Shown here: positions 37,483 through 45,802 of the stretch, one piece after another
Position numbering within the stretch: the first letter of the stretch is position 1
Layout: every line of letters starts with the position of its first letter
NCBI RefSeq assembly: GCF_008973825.1
Contig: NZ_WCHR01000016.1
Location: 248,001 to 312,000, forward strand
Reading direction: 5' to 3'
DNA length: 64,000 nucleotides
From: Gemmobacter serpentinus
GTDB lineage: Bacteria; Pseudomonadota; Alphaproteobacteria; Rhodobacterales; Rhodobacteraceae
The notes under the pieces: generated by a model
What the model saw: only the letters and a program-made list of their open reading frames with translations
Database searches by the model: none
Told to the model about the DNA's origin: nothing
Translations under genes and position numbers: made by a program

Positions 37483-38229
37483 ATGATGAGTGATGACGCC
37501 CCCGTTCCGCGCAAACCGGCCCGCCCGCGCAAGGCCCGTATTGCGGAGAAAATGCCAAGCCGCACCGAAAAGGTGCATGAGGCGCTTCGGCAGGCGATCA
37601 TCGAGCAGCGCCTTGCCCCCGGTGCCCGGCTGCCCGAAGATACGATTGGTGAATCCTTCGGCACCAGCCGCACCATCGCGCGTGAGGCGCTGTTGCGGCT
37701 TTCGGTTGAAGGGCTGGTTGATCTGCTGCCCAATCGCGGTGCCTTTGTCGCCAACCCCTCGCTGGATGAGGGGCGCGATGTGTTTGTCGTGCGGCGCGGG
37801 CTGGAGCGGATGGTGGTCAAGCAACTGGCGGGCCAGCTGAGCGCGAGCCAGATCGAAGAACTGGGCCGGATGCTGGAACAGGAGGAATTGGCCGGGGCCA
37901 GCAACGAGTCCGAGGCGATCCGGCTGGCGGGCGAGTTCCACTTGCGGCTGGCCGAAATGACCGGCAATCGCCTGCTGATCCGCTATCTGACCGAGACGGT
38001 CTCGCGCTGTTCGCTGGTGCTGACCATTTATGGCCGCCCGCATTCGGTGGATTGTGGCATCGATGAACACCGCCAGATCATCGAGGCGCTGATTGCGGGG
38101 GATGAGAACCGCGCCGCCGATCTGATGGAGACGCATCTGAGCAAGGTGGCGGGCCGCGCCCTGCTGGAATGCCGCAAGACCGAAAGCCTGCAGGATGTGC
38201 TGACGGCCTTTGCGCGGCGCATCGACTGA
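37483..38229 (+). CDS. GntR-family (FCD domain) transcriptional regulator
   Basis: A 248-residue regulator with a basic N-terminal tail (PRKPARPRKAR), a winged helix (about 50-78, GESFGTSRTIAREALLRLSVEGLV) and an FCD domain with the metal-ligand pattern LRLAEMTGN and DEHRQIIEALIAGDE (histidines about 151 and 204). The start is ATG at 37483 or 37486. Divergent from the polyamine-type ABC and amidohydrolase operon, it is the probable specific regulator, binding the GCATACGAT elements on both sides. Confidence 0.9.
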   Translation: MMSDDAPVPRKPARPRKARIAEKMPSRTEKVHEALRQAIIEQRLAPGARLPEDTIGESFGTSRTIAREALLRLSVEGLVDLLPNRGAFVANPSLDEGRDVFVVRRGLERMVVKQLAGQLSASQIEELGRMLEQEELAGASNESEAIRLAGEFHLRLAEMTGNRLLIRYLTETVSRCSLVLTIYGRPHSVDCGIDEHRQIIEALIAGDENRAADLMETHLSKVAGRALLECRKTESLQDVLTAFARRID

Positions 38230-38248
38230 CGCGCCGCGCAAGGCATCG

Positions 38249-38848
38249 TTACAGGTTCATCAGCTTGCGCAGCTTGGGCAAGACCTTCTCGGGCAGTTCC
38301 TGATAGGTGATGACCTGATCGAAACGCCCATTGGCGTCGAACAGCATGACATAGGCGGTGTGATCCATGCTGTAATCGCCGTTTTCACCCGGCACCTTGC
38401 GGGCATAGATCTTGAAGGCTTTCAACGCCTTGTCGACCTCGGCCCTTGTGCCGGTCACCCCCACCACGCCCGGAGCCCAGGAGACGTAATCGCCCAGCGT
38501 CTGCGCGGTATCACGCTCGGGATCGACCGAAATGAAGAAAACCCGCAGCGTCGCATTGTCCTTGGCCAGATCTTCCTGCCAGATCGATATATCGCCCAAA
38601 GTGGTCGGGCAGACATCGGGGCAATGGGTGAAGCCGAAGAACACCGCCGAGGGCTCGCCCTTCAGGCTGGCCGCAGTAAAGCTGCTGCCGTCAGTGGTTT
38701 CCAGCTTGTAATCCCCGATGCCGATTTCGGCGGTGATCTCTTGATTGAGGCGCGGCGACAGCACCTGAAACCAGAGGGTTGCCAGCAATGCGGCCCCGAC
38801 CAGAGCCCAAAGGGCCAGCCGGATCAGGCGAAATGCGTTGCCGTTCAT
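38249..38848 (-). CDS. SCO1/SenC-family copper chaperone
   Basis: A 199-residue membrane-anchored thioredoxin-fold protein that delivers copper to the CuA centre of cytochrome oxidase in characterised relatives. The anchor is residues 9-28. The copper ligands CPDVC (C76, C80) and H163 (SMDHTAY) are all present. It is the third gene of a run with the PCuAC protein (12-base gap) and the small secreted protein, which together make a copper-delivery operon. Confidence 0.93.
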   Translation of the reverse strand: MNGNAFRLIRLALWALVGAALLATLWFQVLSPRLNQEITAEIGIGDYKLETTDGSSFTAASLKGEPSAVFFGFTHCPDVCPTTLGDISIWQEDLAKDNATLRVFFISVDPERDTAQTLGDYVSWAPGVVGVTGTRAEVDKALKAFKIYARKVPGENGDYSMDHTAYVMLFDANGRFDQVITYQELPEKVLPKLRKLMNL

Positions 38849-38860
38849 TCCCGAACCCCC

Positions 38861-39382
38861 TCAATGCGCCGAATGGTCGGCGGATTTCGCGCCCGGGCCC
38901 ATCACCGCCAGCGGCAGCGTCACGGTCCCGGCCTTTTCAAAGGTCAGGTCGACGGTGACCGTCTCGCCCTCGGTCAGCGGCTGTTTCAGCCCCATGAACA
39001 TCAGGTGGAAGCTGCCGGGTTTCAGGTCGATGCTGCTGCCCGCCGGGATCGGCAGACCATCCGGCAGATGGCGCATCTTCATCACATCGCCTTCCATCGC
39101 CATTTCATGCACCTGCACTTCAGCCGCGAAAGTGGCTTGGCCTCCGGTTAGCACGTCATCGGCGTTCCCCGCATTGGTGATGGTGACAAAGCCCCCTGCC
39201 ACCGGCGCGCCGGGCAGGGTGGCGCGGGTGAAGCCGCCGGTCAGGGTCAGATCACCCTGGGTGACAGAGGCTGCCTCATGCGCGGGCATCGTGTGATCGG
39301 GGCTGTGGCCCGCTTGTTCGGCAAGGGCGGGGGCTGCGGCAAGGCCCAGCAGGGCGACAGTCAGAATGGGAGTAAGTTTCAT
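38861..39382 (-). CDS. Periplasmic copper chaperone PCu(A)C
   Basis: A 173-residue secreted protein with a signal peptide (1-21, ALA-E) and the PCuAC copper site H92, M101/M103, H126 and M128, matching the H-x10-M-x21-H-x-M pattern within one residue. Extra histidines occur at both ends (GHSPDHTMPAH and ADHSAH), likely further metal ligands. A strong AGGAGGA site lies upstream. It passes Cu(I) to SCO or directly to the oxidase in known systems. Confidence 0.92.
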   Translation of the reverse strand: MKLTPILTVALLGLAAAPALAEQAGHSPDHTMPAHEAASVTQGDLTLTGGFTRATLPGAPVAGGFVTITNAGNADDVLTGGQATFAAEVQVHEMAMEGDVMKMRHLPDGLPIPAGSSIDLKPGSFHLMFMGLKQPLTEGETVTVDLTFEKAGTVTLPLAVMGPGAKSADHSAH

Positions 39383-39490
39383 CGGATCCTCCTTCGGGAT
39401 CGGGAAAGGCGGTGCGCGGGCCTTGGGCATATGTCGCCGGGATGCCTGCGGGATTGGAAAAGGGGCCTGTCACGACAGGCGGGCATCGCA

Positions 39491-39859
39491 TTAGGCCAGC
39501 GGCGGGCCACGCGAGGCGCGGGCGGGGTCAAAGACCGGCTGGACGCGCAGATTTTCCATGGGGGCGGTAATCGTTGCAACAAGGCGCTGATCGGCGTCGC
39601 GCAGCGCCACGATCTGCGGCGGAAGCAGCGTTGCATCGACCAGACGGCAAGCCGGGCAATGTTCATCCGGCAAGCCGTCGCCATTATTGTCGCCGCAGAA
39701 ATCCGCCATGGTGACGCCGGCCATGGCAAAGACGGCCATAGCTTGTTGTTGGGCCTGTTCCTGCGCGGATGGCACCTTATGCGCATAGCCCAATCCCGCC
39801 ATCGAGACGGCAAGGATCATCACCAGCGTGATCCCGATATGGCGCAGCGTGGATTTCAT
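39491..39859 (-). CDS. Small secreted protein with an EF-hand-like loop and CxxC, unknown function
   Basis: A 122-residue protein with a signal peptide (1-26). Residues 55-71 hold CGDNNGDGLPDEHCPAC: a D57-x-N59-x-D61-G-x-x-D65-E calcium-loop-like segment flowing directly into H67-C68-P-A-C71. The C-terminal part is unremarkable and ends RGPPLA. It is the first gene of the copper-delivery run, 108 bases before PCuAC. Resemblance to DUF2946-like secreted proteins is possible but not certain; a metal-binding role is inference. Confidence 0.65.
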   Translation of the reverse strand: MKSTLRHIGITLVMILAVSMAGLGYAHKVPSAQEQAQQQAMAVFAMAGVTMADFCGDNNGDGLPDEHCPACRLVDATLLPPQIVALRDADQRLVATITAPMENLRVQPVFDPARASRGPPLA

Positions 39860-39972
39860 GCGCCAGACCTCGCATGACACCCGCCGAGAGGCAACCGCAA
39901 TTGCCTGCGGCTTTATGTCTGCGGCCAGCCCCTGGATGGCGCAGCCCCGAGGGCCTGACCGATCGGTTTGTC

Positions 39973-41313
39973 TCAGAAGGCCGGATGCGGTTGGGTCAGG
40001 CGCGCGGCCAGTTCGGCGCATTGGCTGCGGATATCGGGCACGGCGGTGATTTCCCACAGGGCCGCGCGGGCGGTGGGGCCGACGGCATGAATGATCGGGG
40101 ATGCCAGACCACGGGCATCGACCAGCGCCGCCTGCCGGTCGGTTTCCAGCCCGATTCGCAGCGGATCGATCCGCGCCAGACCATCAGCCAGCAGGTTCTG
40201 CACCAGTGGTGTCGCATGGGCCTCGGGGTCGCGGCGGATGCCCCGGCAATCGATGACAGCAGCCACCTGCAACCCGGCGACAACCTTGGTGCCGCGCGGA
40301 CGATAGCGCAGCGTCACGCCGTCGCCTTCGCGCGTGGCGTCTAGGAAGGCACCACGTTGCAGGATCAACTGCCCGCGCGCCTGTGCCTCTTGCAGTAGGG
40401 CGGCGCTTTCGGGCGGCAGACGGTGGCGATGCACCTCCCACCAAGCGGCACCGTGGCGCAAAAAGCGGCTGCGAGTCGCGACCGGCAGGCTGGACCAAAG
40501 CGCACGGATATAGGGGCGCAACCCGTCCACCGCATCGCGCCAAGTGCCGCCTGCGGCCTCGGCCGCGCGGGCCTCAAGCCGCAGCCAGCGCAGGATTTCG
40601 GAGGCTTGGGCCCCCAGTGGCACCGCAGCCAGTTGGATCGCGCGCGGCTGACCGGCGTGGTGAACCTGCGGCAAAAGTCCGCGCCGCGACATGGCGAGGA
40701 TCTCGCCCTGATGGCCGGATTTCAGCAGGGAAATCACCTGATCCACCATGGACAGCCCGGTGCCCAGAATGGCCACACGTCCCGCGCGCGGCAATTGGCC
40801 GGGCGTTTCCCATGCATCTTCCAGATGGGTGGTCGGGCGCGGACGGGCATGGCCGGTGGCCAGCAGCGCGTGATCGGCGCTGACGCGGCGGCCATCTTCC
40901 AAGTGCAGCGTCACCCGGCGCGGGCGGCTCTCGACCAGCCGGATCGCCTCGCCCTGCAGGATTACCAGCCGGCTGCTGCCGCGCCACGGATCCAGCAAGC
41001 TTTCCAGATAGCGGCCATAGGTCTGGCGCGAGACAAAACAGCCCGGCGTCTTGTCCTGCCCGTCGGCCTGCAACCAATGCAGAAAATGGTCGGGGTCATT
41101 GGGCAGCGCGCTCATATTCACCACTCGCGTGTTCAGCAGATGGTCAGGATCGGGGCTGCCATAGGCGATGCCTGCGCCCAGCCTGTCGCTGCGTTCCACA
41201 AGCGTCACGCGGCTGCGCGGGCTGGCGCGCAGCAGGTGAAAGGCCGCCAGAACACCGCTGGCACCGCCGCCAATGACAAGGGCATGAAGCTGGGCGTGGC
41301 TTTGATCATTCAT
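39973..41313 (-). CDS. FAD/NAD(P)-binding protein (NAD_binding_9-like)
   Basis: A 446-residue flavoprotein with an N-terminal nucleotide motif VIGGGASGVLAAFHLL, followed by GAGIAYGSPDPDHLLNTRV, typical of the NAD_binding_9 group, LATGHARP and a second motif AILGTGLSMVDQVISLL near residue 185. The substrate is unknown; relatives occur with siderophore-type and other hydroxylation systems and as uncharacterised reductases. Its ATG overlaps the stop of a 52-residue gene (ATGA). It is separated from the copper genes by 113 bases. Confidence 0.85.
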   Translation of the reverse strand: MNDQSHAQLHALVIGGGASGVLAAFHLLRASPRSRVTLVERSDRLGAGIAYGSPDPDHLLNTRVVNMSALPNDPDHFLHWLQADGQDKTPGCFVSRQTYGRYLESLLDPWRGSSRLVILQGEAIRLVESRPRRVTLHLEDGRRVSADHALLATGHARPRPTTHLEDAWETPGQLPRAGRVAILGTGLSMVDQVISLLKSGHQGEILAMSRRGLLPQVHHAGQPRAIQLAAVPLGAQASEILRWLRLEARAAEAAGGTWRDAVDGLRPYIRALWSSLPVATRSRFLRHGAAWWEVHRHRLPPESAALLQEAQARGQLILQRGAFLDATREGDGVTLRYRPRGTKVVAGLQVAAVIDCRGIRRDPEAHATPLVQNLLADGLARIDPLRIGLETDRQAALVDARGLASPIIHAVGPTARAALWEITAVPDIRSQCAELAARLTQPHPAF

Positions 41314-41468
41314 GGGCGACACCGCTTCAGCGACTTCAGCGACTTCAGCGACTTCAGGGCGCGGCGCAGCAATGCGATCAGGTCGGGGCCCGGTTCGCGC
41401 GCGCCGACATCAAGGCCGGCCTTGGCGAAGATCTCTGCGAAATCGGAATCAAAGCGTCCGTCGAACAT
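41310..41468 (-). CDS. 52-residue protein with an LKS repeat, unknown
   Basis: A very small frame, start ATG 41468 with GAAAGG upstream, stop overlapping the FAD-protein start by 4 bases. The N-terminal half is acidic (MFDGRFDSDFAEIFAKAGLD). The C-terminal half contains LRRALKSLKSLKSLKRC, an amphipathic basic stretch encoded by a 9-base tandem repeat. Ribosome site, codon use and translational coupling support a real gene. No family is recognised. Confidence 0.55.
   Translation of the reverse strand: MFDGRFDSDFAEIFAKAGLDVGAREPGPDLIALLRRALKSLKSLKSLKRCRP
41326..41357. repeat. Tandem 9-bp repeat (TTCAGCGAC) inside a small gene
   Basis: Three and a half perfect copies of TTCAGCGAC. Read on the minus strand they encode repeated Leu-Lys-Ser. 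Being a multiple of three, copy-number change would lengthen or shorten the protein without a frameshift. Confidence 0.8.
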
Positions 41469-41483
41469 GGTGCGCACCTTTCG

Positions 41484-41657
41484 TCAGAGAAAGCTGGAAG
41501 GAGAGATGACAAGGGCCACGAGCGTGGCATAGGCCGCCGCCGCCAGCGAAAGCGACAGCCAGTCGCGCAGGCGTGGCGGATGACGGAACAGCACCCCGGC
41601 AGGCAGGCGTTTTGCCACGCGGCGGTCGGGGGCAGGGGAAACCTGTGATTCGATCAT
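41484..41657 (-). CDS. 57-residue single-span membrane protein, unknown
   Basis: A small frame from ATG 41657 (AGAAGGTG upstream) to TGA 41484. The first half is basic and proline-containing (SPAPDRRVAKRLPAG). Residues 33-51 (WLSLSLAAAAYATLVALVI) form one hydrophobic span. It lies 15 bases before the 52-residue gene, which is coupled to the FAD protein, so the three form one operon. No family is recognised. Confidence 0.55.
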   Translation of the reverse strand: MIESQVSPAPDRRVAKRLPAGVLFRHPPRLRDWLSLSLAAAAYATLVALVISPSSFL

Positions 41658-41987
41658 GGAGCACCTTCTGAGTCTGCAATTAAACTCTACAATCAGTGTC
41701 GTGATTAAGTGTCCTGTTTTGCCCCCGGTTTGGAGAACGATGTCATCGTTGCAGGCTGCCCCTGTGGAAGACCATTCCGGCCTGGGCAGAAACGGCCCCG
41801 TCGGGCGGTCTTGTCATGTCCGGGCGCATCGGGCCCGGCATTGCGCGTGACGCAACCAGAGGCGGCGGAAAATGCCATTCCGTAGAAGAATATTCTCTTT
41901 CGGGAGAAAAAATTGCTTGTTCCGTTTCCTTGCGGCACCTCCACCCCTCTGTCTATGGTCGCCGCCTGAAGCAATGGGATAGCATCC
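41658..41987. promoter_or_regulatory. Divergent control region between the small-gene/FAD operon and the sulfate transporter
   Basis: About 330 bases without a gene. Two symmetric elements stand out: AATCA-GTGTCG-TGATT (41691-41706), close to the small-gene start, and the perfect palindrome AGAATATTCT (41887-41896), about 90 bases before cysA. An A-rich stretch GGGAGAAAAAATTG follows the latter. Each could be an operator for its neighbouring operon; no regulator gene is adjacent. Confidence 0.4.
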
Positions 41988-43055
41988 ATGTCGATCACGA
42001 TCCGCAATCTGACGCGCCGGTTTGGCCAGACCGAAGTCCTGCGGGGCATTGATCTGGAAATCCGCAGCGGCGAACTGGTCGCGCTGCTCGGGCCTTCGGG
42101 CAGCGGCAAGACCACGCTGTTGAAGATCATCGCGGGACTGGACTGGCCCGATGCCGGACAACTGACCGTATCGAACGAGGATTGGCTGGCGAAAAAGGCG
42201 CAGGAGCGCCGCACGGGCTTCGTGTTCCAGCATTACGCGCTGTTCCCGCATATGAATGTGCGCGAAAACATTGCCTTCGGCCTGCGGGTGCTGCCTGCGG
42301 CGCAACGCCCGGCCGAGGCGGATATTGCCGGACGCGTGGCAAAGCTGCTGCATTTCCTGCAAATCGACGCGCTCGCCTATCGTTTCCCGGCGGAGCTGTC
42401 AGGCGGGCAGCGGCAGCGCGTGGCGCTTGGCCGGGCCTTGGCGATCGATCCCGAGGTGCTGTTGCTGGATGAGCCCTTTGGCGCGCTGGATGCGCAGGTG
42501 CGGCGCGATCTGCGGCGCTGGCTGCGCGAGGTGCATGACGCCACCGGATCGACCACCATCTTCGTGACCCACGATCAGGAGGAGGCGTTCGAGCTTGCCG
42601 ACCGCGTGGTGGTGATGGGTGCGGGCCGGATCGAGCAGATCGGCCGCCCCGACGAGATTTACGACAACCCGGCCACGCCCTTTGTCGCGCGCTTCCTTGG
42701 GTTGACGGTGGAACTGCCGGTTGTCGTGCGCGGCGGACGGATCGAGGCCGAGGGGCTGGACATATCTGCCCTGACGCTGCCCGCGCACCCCGATGGCCCC
42801 GCGACCCTGTTCCTGCGGCCCGCCGATATCGGGCTGGTGCCCGATCCGCGCGGGTCCTACCGCGTGACGGAACTGTCTTCGACCGGCGCGCTGCTCCGGC
42901 TGCGGCTGGAAGGTCCGGCGGATTGTAGCATCGAGGTCGAGACCCCCCGCCGTCTCGGCCAGAACCTTGCCGTGGGACAGACCGTCCTGCTGCGCCCCGA
43001 GGCGGGGCAGATTTTCCAACAGGCCGCACCGCGCGCGATCGCCCACGCCGCCTGA
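41988..43055 (+). CDS. cysA: Sulfate/thiosulfate ABC transporter ATP-binding protein
   Basis: A 355-residue ATPase with Walker A GPSGSGKTT (about 36-44), Q-loop FVFQHYALFPHMNVRENI, signature LSGGQRQRVALGRAL, Walker B VLLLDEPFGALD and a C-terminal regulatory OB domain with LFLRPADIGL. Residues 86-110 and the RRDLRRWLR stretch match CysA. It is the first gene of a four-gene set in the order ATPase, binding protein, two permeases. Confidence 0.93.
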   Translation: MSITIRNLTRRFGQTEVLRGIDLEIRSGELVALLGPSGSGKTTLLKIIAGLDWPDAGQLTVSNEDWLAKKAQERRTGFVFQHYALFPHMNVRENIAFGLRVLPAAQRPAEADIAGRVAKLLHFLQIDALAYRFPAELSGGQRQRVALGRALAIDPEVLLLDEPFGALDAQVRRDLRRWLREVHDATGSTTIFVTHDQEEAFELADRVVVMGAGRIEQIGRPDEIYDNPATPFVARFLGLTVELPVVVRGGRIEAEGLDISALTLPAHPDGPATLFLRPADIGLVPDPRGSYRVTELSSTGALLRLRLEGPADCSIEVETPRRLGQNLAVGQTVLLRPEAGQIFQQAAPRAIAHAA

Positions 43056-43083
43056 TCCCGAATTCGAAGAAGGAGCACTCCTC

Positions 43084-44076
43084 GTGAAAACCTATCTGAT
43101 TGCTGCTGCGCTGGCTTTTGGCCTTGCAGCGCCCGCCGTCGCGCAAGACAAGATCCTGAACGTCTCCTATGACGTGGCGCGTGAGCTGTTTGCCGAGATC
43201 AACCCGGTCTTCGCCGCCAAATGGAAGGCGGAAAGCGGCCATGACGTGGTGATCGACCAGTCGCATGGCGGATCATCCAAGCAGGCGCGCGCCATTCTGG
43301 AAGGCCTGCCAGCCGATGTGGTGACCTTCAATCAGGTGACCGATATCGACGTGCTGGCCGAGGGCGGTCTTGTTGATGCCAATTGGCGCGAGGCCTTTGG
43401 CAACAATGCCTCGCCCTACTACTCGCTGCCTGCCTTCCTGGTCCGCAAGGACAACCCGAAGGGCATCAAGGACTGGGATGATCTGGTGAAAGACGGCGTG
43501 CAGGTCGTCTTCCCGAACCCGAAAACCAGCGGCAATGCGCGCTATACCTATCTGGCGGCCTATGCCTATGCTCTGGACAAGAACGGTGGCGATCAGGCAA
43601 AGGCGCAGGAATTTGTGAAAGACCTGTTTTCGCATGTGCCGGTCTTCGATCAGGGCGGCCGCGCCTCTACCGTCACCTTCGCCGAAAAGGAAATCGGTGA
43701 CGTCCTCATCACCTTTGAGGCCGAAACCGGCGGCATCGCCAAGGAATATGCCGATAAGGGCTTTGTCCGCGTGACGCCGTCGCTGTCGCTGTTCTCGGAA
43801 TTCCCGGTCGCCATCGTGACTGAAAACGCCAAGAAAGCCGGCAGCGAGGCTGTGTCCAAGGCCTATCTCGACTTCCTCTATGCCCCGGAAGGTCAGCAGA
43901 TCCTCGCGAAGCACTTCTACCGCGTCTATGACGAGGCCGCGAAAGCCGCGTTCGCCGCGAACTTCCCCGAAGTGAAGCTGGTCACGGTCGAAGATGTCTT
44001 CGGTGGCTGGGACAAGGTGAAGTCCGAACATTTCGCCGAAGGTGGCATCCTTGATACGGTCTTCGTGAACCAATGA
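43084..44076 (+). CDS. Periplasmic sulfate-binding protein
   Basis: A 330-residue Sbp/CysP-family protein. Signal peptide 1-20 (PAVA-Q), then ILNVSYDVARELFAEIN and the anion-binding SHGGSSKQARAI, followed by DVVTFNQVTDIDVL and NPKTSGNARYTYLAAY, all hallmarks of sulfate-binding proteins. The start is GTG at 43084, preceded by AAGGAG; earlier in-frame codons lie inside cysA. The stop overlaps cysT. Confidence 0.94.
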   Translation: MKTYLIAAALAFGLAAPAVAQDKILNVSYDVARELFAEINPVFAAKWKAESGHDVVIDQSHGGSSKQARAILEGLPADVVTFNQVTDIDVLAEGGLVDANWREAFGNNASPYYSLPAFLVRKDNPKGIKDWDDLVKDGVQVVFPNPKTSGNARYTYLAAYAYALDKNGGDQAKAQEFVKDLFSHVPVFDQGGRASTVTFAEKEIGDVLITFEAETGGIAKEYADKGFVRVTPSLSLFSEFPVAIVTENAKKAGSEAVSKAYLDFLYAPEGQQILAKHFYRVYDEAAKAAFAANFPEVKLVTVEDVFGGWDKVKSEHFAEGGILDTVFVNQ

Positions 44077-44930
44077 CCCCTGTAAACGCGCCCGCTTCGA
44101 CCAGACGGTCGAAGCGGGTTCTTCCCGGTTTTGGCCTGACCATGGGCATGACGCTGACTTACCTCGGCGTCATTGTGCTTTTGCCTGTCATCGCCTTGGT
44201 GCTGAAAGGGGCCGAGATCGGCCCCGCGCGCTTTTTCGCGATTGCCACCGCGCCGCGCACCATGGCGGCCCTGCAGCTGACGCTGACCGCCGCGGCCATG
44301 GCCACGGTGTTCAACGCGGTCTATGGCCTGCTGATGGCCTGGGTGCTGGTGCGCTATGACTTCCCCGGCAAGCGTTTGTTGGATGCGATGGTGGATATCC
44401 CCTTCGCGCTGCCGACCGCCGTTGCGGGTCTGGCGCTTTCGGCGCTGTTTGCCACCAATGGCTGGTATGGTGCCCTGCTGGAGCCTTTGGGCATCAAGGT
44501 CGTCTTCACCATCTGGGGCGTGGCGGTCGCGATGTCCTTCACCTCCATCCCCTTCGTGATCCGCGCTGTGCAGCCGGTGCTGGAGGATCTGGACCCGCAA
44601 TATGAACAGGCCGCCGTCACGCTTGGCGCGCATCCGTTCACGATCTTTTGCCGGGTGATCTTTCCGGCGATCCTGCCCGCCTTCTTGGTCGGCGTCACGC
44701 TGTCCTTCGCCCGATCTTTGGGCGAGTTTGGCGCGGTGGTCTTCATCGCCGGAAACCTGCCGATGGAAACCGAGATCGCCTCGCTTCTCGCGGTAATCCG
44801 GCTGGAGGAATACGACTATAACGGTGCCTCGGTCATTGCGCTGATGCTGTTGCTGATCGCGCTGCTGTTGCTGGCGGTATCCAATCTGATGCAGGCGCAG
44901 GCGCTGCGCTATAAAGGGGGCGGATCATGA
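44073..44930 (+). CDS. cysT: Sulfate ABC transporter permease CysT/CysU
   Basis: A 285-residue inner-membrane permease with about six hydrophobic segments, DIPFALPTAVAGLALSALF and the EAA loop EQAAVTLGAHPFTIFCRVIFP, followed by ARSLGEFGAVVFIAGN, characteristic of CysT. It overlaps both the binding-protein stop and the cysW start (ATGA). Confidence 0.94.
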   Translation: MTPVNAPASTRRSKRVLPGFGLTMGMTLTYLGVIVLLPVIALVLKGAEIGPARFFAIATAPRTMAALQLTLTAAAMATVFNAVYGLLMAWVLVRYDFPGKRLLDAMVDIPFALPTAVAGLALSALFATNGWYGALLEPLGIKVVFTIWGVAVAMSFTSIPFVIRAVQPVLEDLDPQYEQAAVTLGAHPFTIFCRVIFPAILPAFLVGVTLSFARSLGEFGAVVFIAGNLPMETEIASLLAVIRLEEYDYNGASVIALMLLLIALLLLAVSNLMQAQALRYKGGGS

Positions 44931-45760
44931 TGCAGGCCCCGCCCCCCGGCGCGCTGGCCCCGCGTGCCAGCCAGTTTGTGCCGCGCCTCTTGATCGGTGT
45001 CGCGCTGGCGCTGACCGCCATCTTTGTCGTGGTGCCGATGGCCTATATCTTTCACCGCGCCTTCGCCGAGGGCTGGCGGCTGTTTGCCGCGAACGTGCTG
45101 GAGCCCAACACCCTTCATGCAATCGGCCTGACCGCGCTGGTTGCGGTGCTGGTTCTGCCGGTGAACATCGCCTTTGGTATTGCCAGCGCCTGGCTGATCG
45201 CGCGCTTCACCTTTCCCGGGCGCAAGCTGCTGCTGACGCTGATCGAGATCCCGTTTTCAATCTCGCCGATCATCGCGGGCATTTGTTACCTGCTGCTTTA
45301 CGGGCGGCAGGGGCTGATCGGGCCATGGCTGATCGCGCATGACATGCAGATCCTGTTCGCGCTGCCCGGCATCGTGATGGTGACGCTGTTTGTCACCGCG
45401 CCCTTCGTGATGCGCGAGGTGCTGCCCTTGATGCAGGCGCAAGGGTCGGAACAGGAACAGGCGGCGCTGACGCTTGGGGCCTCGGGCTGGCAGGTCTTCC
45501 GCCGGGTGACGCTGCCCAATATCCGCTGGGCGCTGCTTTACGGCGCGGTGCTGTGCGGCGCGCGGGCGGTCGGCGAATTTGGCGGGGTGTCGGTGGTGTC
45601 CGGCAATATCCGGGGCCAGACCAACACGCTGCCCTTGCAGATCGAACTGCTGTTCAACGATCTGAACGTGACCGGGGCCTTTGCCGCAGCGACCATGCTG
45701 ACGCTGATCGCGCTGGTGGTCCTGGTGATGAAGACGCTTATGGAAATGCGGCGGGGTTGA
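44927..45760 (+). CDS. cysW: Sulfate ABC transporter permease CysW
   Basis: A 277-residue permease, partner of CysT. It has IEIPFSISPIIAGICYLLLYG, the EAA loop EQAALTLGASGWQVFRRVTLP and ARAVGEFGGVSVVSGNIRGQTNTLPL. It ends within a strong terminator. The set imports sulfate for cysteine synthesis, but no reductive-assimilation gene lies here. Confidence 0.94.
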   Translation: MMQAPPPGALAPRASQFVPRLLIGVALALTAIFVVVPMAYIFHRAFAEGWRLFAANVLEPNTLHAIGLTALVAVLVLPVNIAFGIASAWLIARFTFPGRKLLLTLIEIPFSISPIIAGICYLLLYGRQGLIGPWLIAHDMQILFALPGIVMVTLFVTAPFVMREVLPLMQAQGSEQEQAALTLGASGWQVFRRVTLPNIRWALLYGAVLCGARAVGEFGGVSVVSGNIRGQTNTLPLQIELLFNDLNVTGAFAAATMLTLIALVVLVMKTLMEMRRG

Positions 45761-45784
45761 TCCCCGCCGCATCCTTTTATTCTA
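45747..45784 (+). terminator. Intrinsic terminator overlapping the cysW stop codon
   Basis: TGCGGCGGGG (45747-45756) pairs with CCCCGCCGCA (45762-45771) around TTGAT, which contains the cysW stop codon. TCCTTTTATTC follows. It separates the sulfate operon from convergent rhaI. Confidence 0.88.
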
Positions 45785-45802
45785 ATATTCTGGGGGACGG
45801 GA

